Shown here piece by piece: positions 25,024-33,310 of a stretch of DNA of 64,000 nt (the first letter of the stretch is position 1; every line of letters begins with the position of its first letter). Location: positions 166,404 through 230,403 of the forward strand of contig DASUYB010000108.1 in NCBI GenBank assembly GCA_036377595.1, given 5' to 3'. This stretch comes from Longimicrobium sp. (GTDB lineage Bacteria > Gemmatimonadota > Gemmatimonadetes > Longimicrobiales > Longimicrobiaceae). Both the position numbers and the translations under genes were made by a program. The notes under the pieces were generated by a model. It was not told the origin of the DNA. It worked only from the letters and a program-made list of their open reading frames with translations, and ran no database searches.

Positions 25024-26232
25024 TCACAGGAGCAGCTCGGCCATCCGCGACAGCACCTCGCTCAGCGGCATCAGCAGGAGCAGCAGGGGGATGAAGGGGA
25101 GGAGCGCCCACGCCGCCAGCGTGAGCAGGTCCCTCACCCCCACCGGCACCAGCACCTGGCCGCGCACGTTGGCGACGATGGAGTAGAGGTCGGTGGTGGC
25201 CGAGAAGTCCTGCACCTCCAGGGCGCCGGGGTCCACCGCGTCGGCCGGGCGGATCCAGCGCTCCTCGAAGCGTCGGCCCAGCGCGCCGGCCAGCGCGCCG
25301 TAGTCCAGCGTCCCGCGCAGCCGCGCCCGGTGCAGCGGCCACGCGAACACCAGCAGCGGCGCGGCGAACAGCGCCAGCGCCAGCGCGGGCGCCACCGCGA
25401 CGGTGGCCACGCTCCCCAGCCGGGGCGCGGGATCGGTGTGCGCCAGGATCTCGCCGGCCAGCGTGCCCGACACCACGGTGCCGATGGCCAGCGCCACCGG
25501 CGCGAAGGCGCGCAGCGACACCGCCACGAAGCGCAGCCCGCCCGCCAGGTCGGGGTGCGACGGGACCAGCCGCAGCGGGAGCCGGCTGGCGCCCCACAGC
25601 AGCCGCGCCCACACCGCCACCCGCCAGAGCCACCCCAGCAGGCAGAGGAGGAAGAGCGGCTGGCTGACCAGCACCCGCCACCACCCCGCGGCCGAGATGG
25701 CGCCCCCCGGGGCCACCCACCCCGCGCCGGCGTGGGGGTACACCACGCCGGCCAGCAGCGCCGTGGCCAGGTACGCCGCCACGGGAAGCGCCACCTCCTC
25801 GCCGCGGCCGTCCAGCAGCCGCCGGGCGCGGGCCACCAGCGCGTCCCAGCGCGCGCGGTCGGCGCCGGCGATCAGCCCGCTGCCGGTGAAGTGGCGGACG
25901 ATCGAGGCCAGCTGCGGGAGGCACCACGGCTCGGCGCCCACCAGCAGGGGGATGGCGGCCAGGTAGCGGGCGTGCGCGGCCACGTCGCGCAGGAAGAGCG
26001 GGCGGGCGGAGGGCCCGGCCGTCCACGGAAGCGAGGAGAGGACCAGCAGCGGGAGCCACGCCACGGCGGCCGCCGCGGCCGCTCGGCGCCACGCCAGGCG
26101 CCGGGCCTCGGCCGGGCAGTGCAGCGCGGCGCGCAGCCGCGGCAGCGGCCCCGCGTCGAACGGGTATCCGGGCGACGGTTCGCGCGGGTGACCGGCGTCC
26201 GCCCCGGCCGTCGCATGGTCTCGCGGCTGCAT
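25024..26232 (-). CDS. Polytopic membrane protein of unknown function
   Basis: 402 residues with about six hydrophobic segments: near 55-75, 100-115, 170-190, 205-225, 258-300 and 365-395, the last being a striking run of Leu/Pro (LLPFIPLLLLLMPL). The N-terminal 40 residues are hydrophilic. Repeated Arg-rich loops and VPSHPDLAGGLRFVA are similar to large uncharacterised membrane proteins found in many soil bacteria. The start MQPRDHATAG is the first ATG of a clean reading. No function can be assigned. Confidence 0.7.
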   Translation of the reverse strand: MQPRDHATAGADAGHPREPSPGYPFDAGPLPRLRAALHCPAEARRLAWRRAAAAAAVAWLPLLVLSSLPWTAGPSARPLFLRDVAAHARYLAAIPLLVGAEPWCLPQLASIVRHFTGSGLIAGADRARWDALVARARRLLDGRGEEVALPVAAYLATALLAGVVYPHAGAGWVAPGGAISAAGWWRVLVSQPLFLLCLLGWLWRVAVWARLLWGASRLPLRLVPSHPDLAGGLRFVAVSLRAFAPVALAIGTVVSGTLAGEILAHTDPAPRLGSVATVAVAPALALALFAAPLLVFAWPLHRARLRGTLDYGALAGALGRRFEERWIRPADAVDPGALEVQDFSATTDLYSIVANVRGQVLVPVGVRDLLTLAAWALLPFIPLLLLLMPLSEVLSRMAELLL

Positions 26233-26447
26233 CGAGTCACGCCTCCGGGGTTTCACCTGCCGCGGCGCGGTGGGGCGACGCCTTCGCGTTCGGAACACCG
26301 GCTGCAGGCGCGCGCCAGGGATCCGTGGATCCGGTCCACCGATACGTCCGGCGCGCCACGCGTGGGGCAGGACGTCACCCTCCCGCCACTCTCGTCTCCC
26401 TCTCCCCGGGCCACGGCCGCGGTTCGCCACGCCGCGGCCGATGCGGG

Positions 26448-27242
26448 TCACCCGCCGTGGACGTGCGTTCCGCCGGCCTGCCATTCGGTGACCCGCGGCG
26501 GCGGCCAGGCGTGCGACGGCATCACCGGGCCCTCCACGCCCAGCGGCTTGTCCGCGGCGGGGGCGACCGTGCCGCCCGGGCGCAGGAAGTCGTAGACGCG
26601 GACCGCCGCCAGCATCCCCGCGACGGGCCCGGCCCAGTAGACCCAGTGGCCGGTCCACGGGCCGCCGGCCAGCGCCGGCCCCAGCGAGCGCGCGGGGTTC
26701 AGCGACGGGCCGGTGAGCGGGCCGCCCACCATCACCCCGAATCCCACCGCCAGGCCGGCCGCCAGCCCCGCGAACCCGGGCGCCACCCGCTCGTCGGTGG
26801 TGACGGCCACGATCACGAACATCAGCAGGAACGACAGGAGCCACTCCACCGCGAACGAGCGCGCCTCGCCCAGCGCGGGAAGGGTGGCGCCCAGGCCGCC
26901 CACCATCCCCAGCACGGCCCGCAGCGCCAGCGACGCCGCGGTGGCGCCGGCGCACTGGGCCACCACGTACGCGGCCACGTCGCCGCGCGGGAAGCGGCCG
27001 ATGGACCACAGCGCCACCGTGACCGCCGGGTTTATGTGCGCGCCGGAGACGTGGCCCAGCGCATAGGCCATCGCCGCCACCACGCCGCCGAAGGCCAGCG
27101 ACACGCCCACGGGCCCCAGCGAGCCGCGCGTCCCCGCATCGACCATGGCGGCGCCGGTGCCCACCAGCACCAGCGCGAAGGTGCCGACGGCCTCGGCGGC
27201 CGCCCGGCGCGGCAGGCTCCTCATCGGCGGAATGCGTTCCAT
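26448..27242 (-). CDS. MIP-family channel (aquaporin-like)
   Basis: 264 residues with the six-helix, two-half architecture of major intrinsic proteins. It has both signature boxes, GAHINPAVT (first NPA, near residue 68) and SLNPARSLGPA (second NPA, near 190). The residue after the second NPA is Arg, the selectivity-filter Arg. The family passively conducts water or small solutes such as glycerol, ammonia or metalloids. The C-terminal ~45 residues are hydrophilic and end in a His/Gly-rich tail (GGTHVHGG) that could bind metal. Transcribed alone. Water versus glycerol specificity cannot be decided here. Confidence 0.9.
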   Translation of the reverse strand: MERIPPMRSLPRRAAAEAVGTFALVLVGTGAAMVDAGTRGSLGPVGVSLAFGGVVAAMAYALGHVSGAHINPAVTVALWSIGRFPRGDVAAYVVAQCAGATAASLALRAVLGMVGGLGATLPALGEARSFAVEWLLSFLLMFVIVAVTTDERVAPGFAGLAAGLAVGFGVMVGGPLTGPSLNPARSLGPALAGGPWTGHWVYWAGPVAGMLAAVRVYDFLRPGGTVAPAADKPLGVEGPVMPSHAWPPPRVTEWQAGGTHVHGG

Positions 27243-27375
27243 CGCGGCCTCCGTGCGAATCGATCGACAGGACGAAGGGTAGCGCCGGCGCGCTTCTCCG
27301 CCGGCGTGGAGGAGGGAAGCGGCTCCCGGCGCCGGGCGGAGGGCGCCGCGCCGGGAAGCTTCCCGCCCCGGGGCG

Positions 27376-28092
27376 TCAGGGCGTGACCTGGATGGTGACG
27401 GTGTCGGCCTTGCCGTCGCTGCGCGCCACGATCACCCCCGTGCCCGCCGCCACGCCGCTGACCAGCGCGCTGCGCGAGGTGGTGGAGATCAGCGTGAGGA
27501 TCGACGGGGTCAGGCTGGTGAACTCGATGGGCGGGGGATTGGCGGCCGAGGTGCCGGTCAGCACGTACGCGTTCCCGTAGCGGTCGCGCGCGTCGGTCAC
27601 CAGCACCCGCGTGGTGTCGCCGTGCACGATCGAGGCGCGCGAGGCGACGGTCAGCGACCCCACCACCGAGTCGGGGAACACCACCACGTCGTTGCGGTCC
27701 AGAACGTTGGTGCCGTCGACCGTGGCCACCACCTCCTGGATCCCCGCGATGGTGCCCAGCGTCCACGTGCCGCGCACCGACCCGTCGGCGTCGGTGTCCG
27801 AGGCGTCGGCCGCCACCGAGCCGCTTCCCTGCGCGGTCGACCAGATCACGCCGGCGCCCTCCACCGGCAGCCCGGCCACGTCGGTGACCAGGGCCCCTAC
27901 GCGGGTGTCGTGGCCGGCGCGCAGCACGCGGTCGCCGCCCCCCTGGGTGAACTGCACCAGTGTGCGGATGGCGTGGGCCCGTTGCTCGGGCGTGAGGTTG
28001 GAGAAGTCATCGTCGCCGCACGCGGCCATCATGGCCAGGCCGACGACGGCGGCGGCGATTACGCCGCCCAGGCGTAGCCGGTGGGTCTGCAT
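27376..28092 (-). CDS. Lipoprotein with bacterial Ig-like domains
   Basis: 238 residues from MQTHRLRLGG. A lipoprotein signal ends at AACGDDD (Cys near 26), with an acidic +2/+3 pair. Two Ig-like (Big/invasin-type) repeats follow: DTRVGALVTDVAGLPVEGAGVIWST and the later TRVLVTDARDRYGNAYVLTG, each with the V-x-D-x-x-G-N/L-P-V turn of such folds. An upstream in-frame start at 28251 would precede the signal and is rejected. Probable surface or periplasmic structural protein. Confidence 0.78.
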   Translation of the reverse strand: MQTHRLRLGGVIAAAVVGLAMMAACGDDDFSNLTPEQRAHAIRTLVQFTQGGGDRVLRAGHDTRVGALVTDVAGLPVEGAGVIWSTAQGSGSVAADASDTDADGSVRGTWTLGTIAGIQEVVATVDGTNVLDRNDVVVFPDSVVGSLTVASRASIVHGDTTRVLVTDARDRYGNAYVLTGTSAANPPPIEFTSLTPSILTLISTTSRSALVSGVAAGTGVIVARSDGKADTVTIQVTP

Positions 28093-28219
28093 GTGCCCCC
28101 CTCCCTTCGGTGGTGTCCGATCTGCTTCCCGGAATACGCCCGGTGCGGGGTCGCGCGAGGCGTCGCGCGGCACCACGTCCAGGTCGCCCCGTAAGATCGG
28201 GCCACCCACGGGACGGAGG

Positions 28220-28234
28220 ATTGGATATCGTTGC
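28220..28234 (-). promoter_or_regulatory. 15-bp motif upstream of the Ig-like lipoprotein
   Basis: ATTGGATATCGTTGC on the plus strand fits 8 of 10 fixed motif positions and lies 128 bases before the lipoprotein start, in the standard orientation. Confidence 0.45.
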
Positions 28235-28427
28235 CGGGGAAGGATTTCCACCCCGATCCGCCATCCCCCGCCGGCCGGTCGTCCCCTTCTTCCAGGATCG
28301 ATCGCGCGCTCCCGATGGCCCTCATCCCGAGCGGCGCTGGAAGATTTCTGCGCCGGACGGGAGAGATCGCCGGCCTGCCGGGCAATCTCACCCTCCTCCC
28401 AGGCTCCGGCGTGGGCCTCGGCGCTCT

Positions 28428-28761
28428 CAACTGCGTCATCAGATGGTGATTACTGTGCTGGCAAAGCTGGCGGCGCGGCGACCCCGACCGGCAGGCGCGC
28501 GCTGCCGTGACGCGGGGATGCGGCGGAGATTGGCGCTTCGAGGAGATCGAGGTGCGACGGCGGACGGACTTCGCGGCGCGGATGGAGATCGAGGTGGGGA
28601 GATCGAGTGGGGAGCGGTGTTCGAAATCGACGTGCCGGAAATTTCCGGCATGTCGGATCGGATGCGAGAGGGGAGGAGCCAGGCCGATCGTCATCCGGCA
28701 AGGGGCCGGCGGGCACGGCCGAGCGCTGGCCCTGCACCGATCTCCCCTGATGACGCAGTTG
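28428..28761. repeat. 334-bp segment with 15-bp terminal inverted repeats
   Basis: CAACTGCGTCATCAG at the left end and its exact complement at the right end bound a 334-base non-coding segment within the 818-base gap between the Ig-like lipoprotein and the surface-antigen gene. This is MITE-like. The right arm is part of the family C repeat also found at 57017-57085. No gene is seen in the rest of the gap except another short CACGGAGGCACGGAG hairpin at about 28820-28858. Confidence 0.55.
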
Positions 28762-28802
28762 GCGATCTGGCGCCGCGCTACCTGAGCCGGGGCCCGGGAC
28801 GA
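28734..28802 (+). repeat. Interspersed repeat, family C
   Basis: 69 bases beginning GCACCGATCTCCCCTGATGA, nearly identical to 57017-57085. Both end at GGCCCGGGACGA. Confidence 0.75.
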
Positions 28803-28910
28803 CGTCCGTGGCGGCGACACGCACGGAGGCACGGAGAACCGGCCGCGGTCCTCCGTGCCTCCCCGTGATCCGGCCGCGGGCATCGCGCCGGGAATCGCAG
28901 TGTCCCCGGA

Positions 28911-31457
28911 TCAGTACGGCATCCCGAAGGTGACGTAGATGATCCCGCGTTCGCCGTGCGCGTAGGCGATGGTGCCCGAGTGGCCCAGCGTCCGCAGCGA
29001 CACGCCCCCGCCGAAGCCCGCGTGCCAGCCGCCGGGCGAGTCGCCGTCCAGCATCACGCGCCCGGCGTCGGCCAGCCCGAACGCGCCCAGGTGCACCCGC
29101 GCCAGCCCCAGGTTCACGTAGGCGATCCGCGCGCGCAGCTCGGCCGAGCCGTACAGCGCCAGGTCGCCGCGAAAGCGCTGCCAGGGAAAGCCGCGCAGGT
29201 TGCCGGGCCCGCCCACGAACGCCGACTCCTGGAAGGGATAGTCGCCCATGGCCACCTGCCCGCCAGCGCGCAGGGCCAGCGTGGGTCCCGCGTAGCCGGG
29301 AACGGAGAGGAACCCCGACGCCTCGCTCTCCAGGCGGGCGAACGGGCTCCCCAGGTCGCTGCCGTATCCTTCCGCCGTCATCCACATGCGCGCGCCGTGG
29401 CGCGGGTCCACCACGTCGTCGCGCTCGTCCACGTCCACGCCGCCGGCGAGCCCCGCCTGCCAGAACGACTCGTCGCCCCGCACCCCCGCGTGGGGCGCGT
29501 CGAGCTCGCCGGGGTCGGTCCACTTCGCGGCGGGGCCGGCGAACAGCGTGACCCACGGGGCGGGGCGCGCCTCGTACGCGGCCTGCGCGCGCACCTGCGT
29601 CTGCTGCACCTCGAACGCATCGTTGTCGGGATCCTCGGGCGAGTCGTTTCCCAGGCCGTGGAAGCGCACGTTCTCGAAGGTGCTGCCGCGCGCGCTCAGC
29701 CACACCTCGGCCGGGCGGTTGGTGAGCTTCCGGTCGTAGCGCAGCATGCCGCCGAACCCACCCTCCAGCGGCGCCCAGAGCGCGCGGACCCCCACCGTCC
29801 GCGCGTAGGGCGTGCGGCGGAAGCCGTAGCGCGTCCAGCTGGGCCCCACGCCCACCACCGGGCCCACGTTCAGCTCCCAGGTGGCGTAGGGAGTGAAGAG
29901 CGACGACGCCGTCCCCCAGTCGCGCGGCGGGATCCCCACCAGCGAGCGCATTTGCGGCTCTTCCCACGCGCGGGTGTCGACCCTGGCGCCGGTGCCGGGG
30001 AAGACGCGGTTCTCGCCGCGGTCGACGTAGAACACGGTGCGGCCGTGGTCCGCGGCCTGGTCGCGCAGCTCGTCGCTTCCCCCGCCGCCGATCACGCGCA
30101 CCAGGATGCCGCCCGGCGCGCCGCGGACGATGGCCACGTCGTTGCCGCCGTGCAGGAAGACGCGCACCTCGCGCGTCTCGCCGGGGACGAAGCGGCGGTA
30201 GAAGTACGGCCACCCCCGGGGATCCGCCGCCGCGTGCACCACCACGTCCACCGAGCCGTCGGGGCGGCGCACGATCTCGGCGCGGTCGGCCCGGTCGGTG
30301 GCGTGCACGTCGACCTCGCGCGCGAGGAGGCGGTAGAGCCGGCCGGCGGCCTCGGGGAGGGCGTCGCGCCGCGCCTTGAGCGTGGCGGCCAGCTCCTCGC
30401 CCCCCTGCGCCAGGTACTCGGGGGGAAGGTGGCGCACGGCGTCGTCGATCACCGCGTCGGTCAGCCGCGTGCGGAGGGTGAGGGCCAGCGAGTCCCACAC
30501 CGCGCGCGAGGGCTCGGAAAGGAGGCGCCGGTCCACCTCGGCCGAATGCGAGTGGTAGCGGATCATGGCGTCGTACTCGGGCCCGAAGCGCGTGAGCGTG
30601 GGAACCCAGCCGCGGGCGAGGGAGGCCACGACCCCCTCGGCGTCGAAGAAGGCGTTGTCGCGGTCGCGGGGGACGGGCTTCCACCAGCGGATGCCGTCGG
30701 CGTCGAAGCGCGCCCAGCGCCACTGGTCCCAGCGCCGGTCCCAGTCGCCCAGGAACACGTCCATCAGCCGCGCGGCCAGCAGGTTGTGCGCGTTTACGCG
30801 GTTGCGCGGGTCGTCCTCGAGCAGTTTGCGGAAGTCCTCCCACCCCTGCACGTCGGCCGCGCCGGCGAAGCCGTCGGTGGGCCGGACCTCCACCGCTCCC
30901 AGCCGGTCGTGGAAGCGCTCGCGGTGCTCGCGCAGGAAGGGGTGCGGCGGCATCAGGTACAGGCGCGGCGTGGCGTGGAGGACGCGCGCCGCGTCGAGGA
31001 GCGGGGCGGCCACCAGCGCGGCGCCGGGGTGCTCGGCGGCCACCAGGTCCTGCGCGATGGCGTGCGGGAGGGTGCCGCGCAGGTCCGGCGGCATGGCCGG
31101 GGTGAGGTTCTTGTCGACGGAGCGGAAGACGTACTCCACGCCGTTGCGCCCCTTCAGCCGCAGCGCCTCGGTCGACCGCCCGCCGCCCGCGCGGTCCACG
31201 GCGAGCCCGCCGGCGAAGGTGTCGGGGCGGAGCACGGGGACGGCCACGGGCGTGTCCCACAGCGGGCGGTAGCTCTCGCCCATCAGCCACAGGCGAAAGC
31301 CCGAGGCGCGGTACCGGGGGCCCGCCGCGGCGCGCGCCCACCCGGCGGGCAGGTCCGCGCTTCCCGAGCCGGCGGGCGGCTGGCCGCGCGCCGCGGCGGG
31401 GGCCAGGGCCAGCACGGCGCACAGCGCCGCTCGCAGCGAACGGAGTCTCGGCGTCAT
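28911..31457 (-). CDS. Large outer-membrane surface antigen (Omp85/BamA-like barrel)
   Basis: 848 residues with a Sec signal (LCAVLALAPAAARGQ). The middle region, with DVFLGDWDRRWDQWRWARF and RDRDNAFFD, resembles the kinase-like/HipA-type fold domain that precedes the barrel in a group of large Bacteroidota/Gemmatimonadota surface proteins. The last ~330 residues form a surface-antigen (Omp85) barrel. They include FVGGPGNLRGFPWQRFRGD, which parallels the VRGF/Y motif region of the BamA barrel, and a terminal strand ending in aromatic Tyr. The likely job is protein or substrate translocation at the outer membrane. The start MTPRLRSLRAAL gives the signal; the longer reading has a poor N-terminus. 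Confidence 0.8.
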   Translation of the reverse strand: MTPRLRSLRAALCAVLALAPAAARGQPPAGSGSADLPAGWARAAAGPRYRASGFRLWLMGESYRPLWDTPVAVPVLRPDTFAGGLAVDRAGGGRSTEALRLKGRNGVEYVFRSVDKNLTPAMPPDLRGTLPHAIAQDLVAAEHPGAALVAAPLLDAARVLHATPRLYLMPPHPFLREHRERFHDRLGAVEVRPTDGFAGAADVQGWEDFRKLLEDDPRNRVNAHNLLAARLMDVFLGDWDRRWDQWRWARFDADGIRWWKPVPRDRDNAFFDAEGVVASLARGWVPTLTRFGPEYDAMIRYHSHSAEVDRRLLSEPSRAVWDSLALTLRTRLTDAVIDDAVRHLPPEYLAQGGEELAATLKARRDALPEAAGRLYRLLAREVDVHATDRADRAEIVRRPDGSVDVVVHAAADPRGWPYFYRRFVPGETREVRVFLHGGNDVAIVRGAPGGILVRVIGGGGSDELRDQAADHGRTVFYVDRGENRVFPGTGARVDTRAWEEPQMRSLVGIPPRDWGTASSLFTPYATWELNVGPVVGVGPSWTRYGFRRTPYARTVGVRALWAPLEGGFGGMLRYDRKLTNRPAEVWLSARGSTFENVRFHGLGNDSPEDPDNDAFEVQQTQVRAQAAYEARPAPWVTLFAGPAAKWTDPGELDAPHAGVRGDESFWQAGLAGGVDVDERDDVVDPRHGARMWMTAEGYGSDLGSPFARLESEASGFLSVPGYAGPTLALRAGGQVAMGDYPFQESAFVGGPGNLRGFPWQRFRGDLALYGSAELRARIAYVNLGLARVHLGAFGLADAGRVMLDGDSPGGWHAGFGGGVSLRTLGHSGTIAYAHGERGIIYVTFGMPY

Positions 31458-31563
31458 CGTCAATCTCCTCCCGGGCGCACGCGGGCCCCGCGCGGGGCAC
31501 GGCGATGCGCGGTGCCGCCGGTGCGCCGTCCTGCGAACGCTACCGGGGCGATCGGAGCCGACG

Positions 31564-31578
31564 CTTGGATGGGGTTGA
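31564..31578 (-). promoter_or_regulatory. 15-bp motif upstream of the surface-antigen gene
   Basis: CTTGGATGGGGTTGA on the plus strand matches 9 of 10 fixed positions, 107 bases before the minus-strand start. Confidence 0.6.
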
Positions 31579-31650
31579 TGGGCGGCGCGGGGTGAGGGAA
31601 GAGATTGTCTCACGCAGAGTTAGCAGAGTCAGCAGAAACAGAATCTTTTG

Positions 31651-31692
31651 TCACACAGAGGCACAGAGACACGGAGACACAGAGAACTCATC
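31651..31692 (+). repeat. Left outer inverted repeat of the serine-dehydratase cassette
   Basis: Forty-two bases containing AGAGGCACAGAGACACGGAG match the complement of 35289-35330 with three mismatches. Together they bound the 3.7-kb porin/serine-dehydratase segment. Confidence 0.75.
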
Positions 31693-31736
31693 CCGGAGCA
31701 GACAGGCGACCGCGCATCACGATCCATCGAAAAGGT

Positions 31737-31860
31737 TCACACGGAGGAAACGGAGGGAACGGAGGTTCGTTGTCTTTCCTCCGTTCCCTCCGTTCCCTCC
31801 GTGTGATGACATGCTGTTGGCCGGTGGGAAATGCATGGCCGATCGACCGGGATGATATCA
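31737..31860 (+). repeat. Left direct repeat of the cassette (family A2)
   Basis: A CGGAGG-type hairpin is followed by a 60-base tail beginning GTGTGATGACATGCTGTTGG. The tail recurs at 35221-35280 in the same orientation with a single mismatch. Confidence 0.85.
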
Positions 31861-31882
31861 CCCCCGGTGTCGGTGCCGATCT

Positions 31883-33250
31883 TCAAAAAGCGAGGACCGC
31901 CTGGAGCATCGGCACCCAGCCGTTCATACCCGCGGTGTACGGAGTGAAGGTCCCGCTATAGGGAGCATGGTTGACCCGGAGCAGCTCCGCGTTGAGCCAC
32001 ATCCGCTCGGTGGGAAGGAAATACCACCTTGCCCCACCGCCATACTCGGAAGAATCGCCAAATTCTCCAAAGACCTGAGCCCCGCGGCCATAGAGCTGGA
32101 GCTTCCTGGGCACTACGAAATACCCCGCCGTCAGCTCGAAGCCGCGGTCGAAGGTGGATTCGACTGGAAGCGGTCCGTCGGCGACGAAATCGTTCAGCCA
32201 GCGCATGAAGTGCTGGCCGTTGACCGTCAGCCCGTTCCATTTGACGCCTGCATCGATCGCCCACATCTGATACAACGCCTCCGCGAGCGTTACATCCGTC
32301 GCAAACGCTCCCGTCGAGAAGGCGAGCACGCCGTCGGAATTGTAGAGTGACGTGTTCTCGGGAATCGACTGATCGAGACTCGAAAAACGGTCCTCGCGGG
32401 ATCTCGTATACGAGGTACCGATTCGAACGCGCGGTGTTCTGGAGGAGAAGTAATCATCGTACATCTGGCGTGATTTGCCCGGTTCTCCATAGGGCCCCAG
32501 CGGTTCCCACCATACGCTTCCCGAAAGAGCCAGACGGGTATCGATCTTGGCTGCGGAGATGTTCAACGTATTGATCCCGTTGCCGACGAACGCCAGGTAG
32601 CTCACCCCCGCCCCGAGCTCTCCGCTGGCCCAGGCCCCCTGGGTGAAACCGGGACGGAAGAAGTTGTCCGCCATGGTCCTGTCGATCGTCTGGAAATACG
32701 GGAAGGTGTTGACCAGCGATCGACTGCCCGGGACCCCGGTGTAGCCCGCGGTGAGCGTGAAGGCTTTGCTGAAGCGCCAGCCGAGGTTGCCGGTGATCAC
32801 GATCGAGGCGGCGCCGGCCGAGGTCCAGATCTTCAGGCTGTAGAGGAGCCTTTCGTCGAAAACGTAGCCGCTGAAGTTGAACATCTGGCGATTGACCGTG
32901 ATGTCGTTCCGTCTATGAACCTCACGGACATTGCCGAGGTGATCGGTGAACGTACTGTCGGACGAAACCGTGTTGAGATACCGGAGCTGTGTATCGTCGT
33001 TGAACTTCAGCAGAAACGGCACGCGGGCGCCCCTGGGGCTCTGCGCGATGATGATTCCGTCGAAACGACCGCCGTTGGGCTCGGTCGTATCGGCGGCTTC
33101 CGGCTGCCCGCCGGCGCGTGCTGAATCCGCCGCCGCCGGAGGGGCCGGAGACTGTCCATGGACCGAAGGCACGAAGAGCGTCACGCACGTCAACTCGACT
33201 GCGACCGAAAGCATGACGAATGCGCCGGGTATCGACATTCGACGGGCCAT
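31883..33250 (-). CDS. Outer-membrane porin (phosphate-selective O/P type)
   Basis: 455 residues: a Sec signal ending near VHGQS, a Pro/Ala linker, then a beta-barrel rich in aromatic-flanked strands and ending VLAF. Motifs FTDHLGNVREVHRRNDI, SGYVFDERLLYSLKIWTS and DRTMADNFFRPGFTQG recur, diverged, in the second porin at 36598-37935 (FTDHLGRERTV, DRQMAEEFFRGGFSSG), so the two are paralogues. General or substrate-specific diffusion pore. It lies 60 bases downstream of the serine dehydratase inside the repeat-bounded cassette and was probably mobilised with it. Base composition is less GC-rich than the second porin. Confidence 0.82.
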   Translation of the reverse strand: MARRMSIPGAFVMLSVAVELTCVTLFVPSVHGQSPAPPAAADSARAGGQPEAADTTEPNGGRFDGIIIAQSPRGARVPFLLKFNDDTQLRYLNTVSSDSTFTDHLGNVREVHRRNDITVNRQMFNFSGYVFDERLLYSLKIWTSAGAASIVITGNLGWRFSKAFTLTAGYTGVPGSRSLVNTFPYFQTIDRTMADNFFRPGFTQGAWASGELGAGVSYLAFVGNGINTLNISAAKIDTRLALSGSVWWEPLGPYGEPGKSRQMYDDYFSSRTPRVRIGTSYTRSREDRFSSLDQSIPENTSLYNSDGVLAFSTGAFATDVTLAEALYQMWAIDAGVKWNGLTVNGQHFMRWLNDFVADGPLPVESTFDRGFELTAGYFVVPRKLQLYGRGAQVFGEFGDSSEYGGGARWYFLPTERMWLNAELLRVNHAPYSGTFTPYTAGMNGWVPMLQAVLAF

Positions 33251-33310
33251 GGTGCGGCCTCTCCGCAGAACTGTTCCGCGAGCCAGGTTCGAGCGAGGAG
33301 CCCCCTTGCG

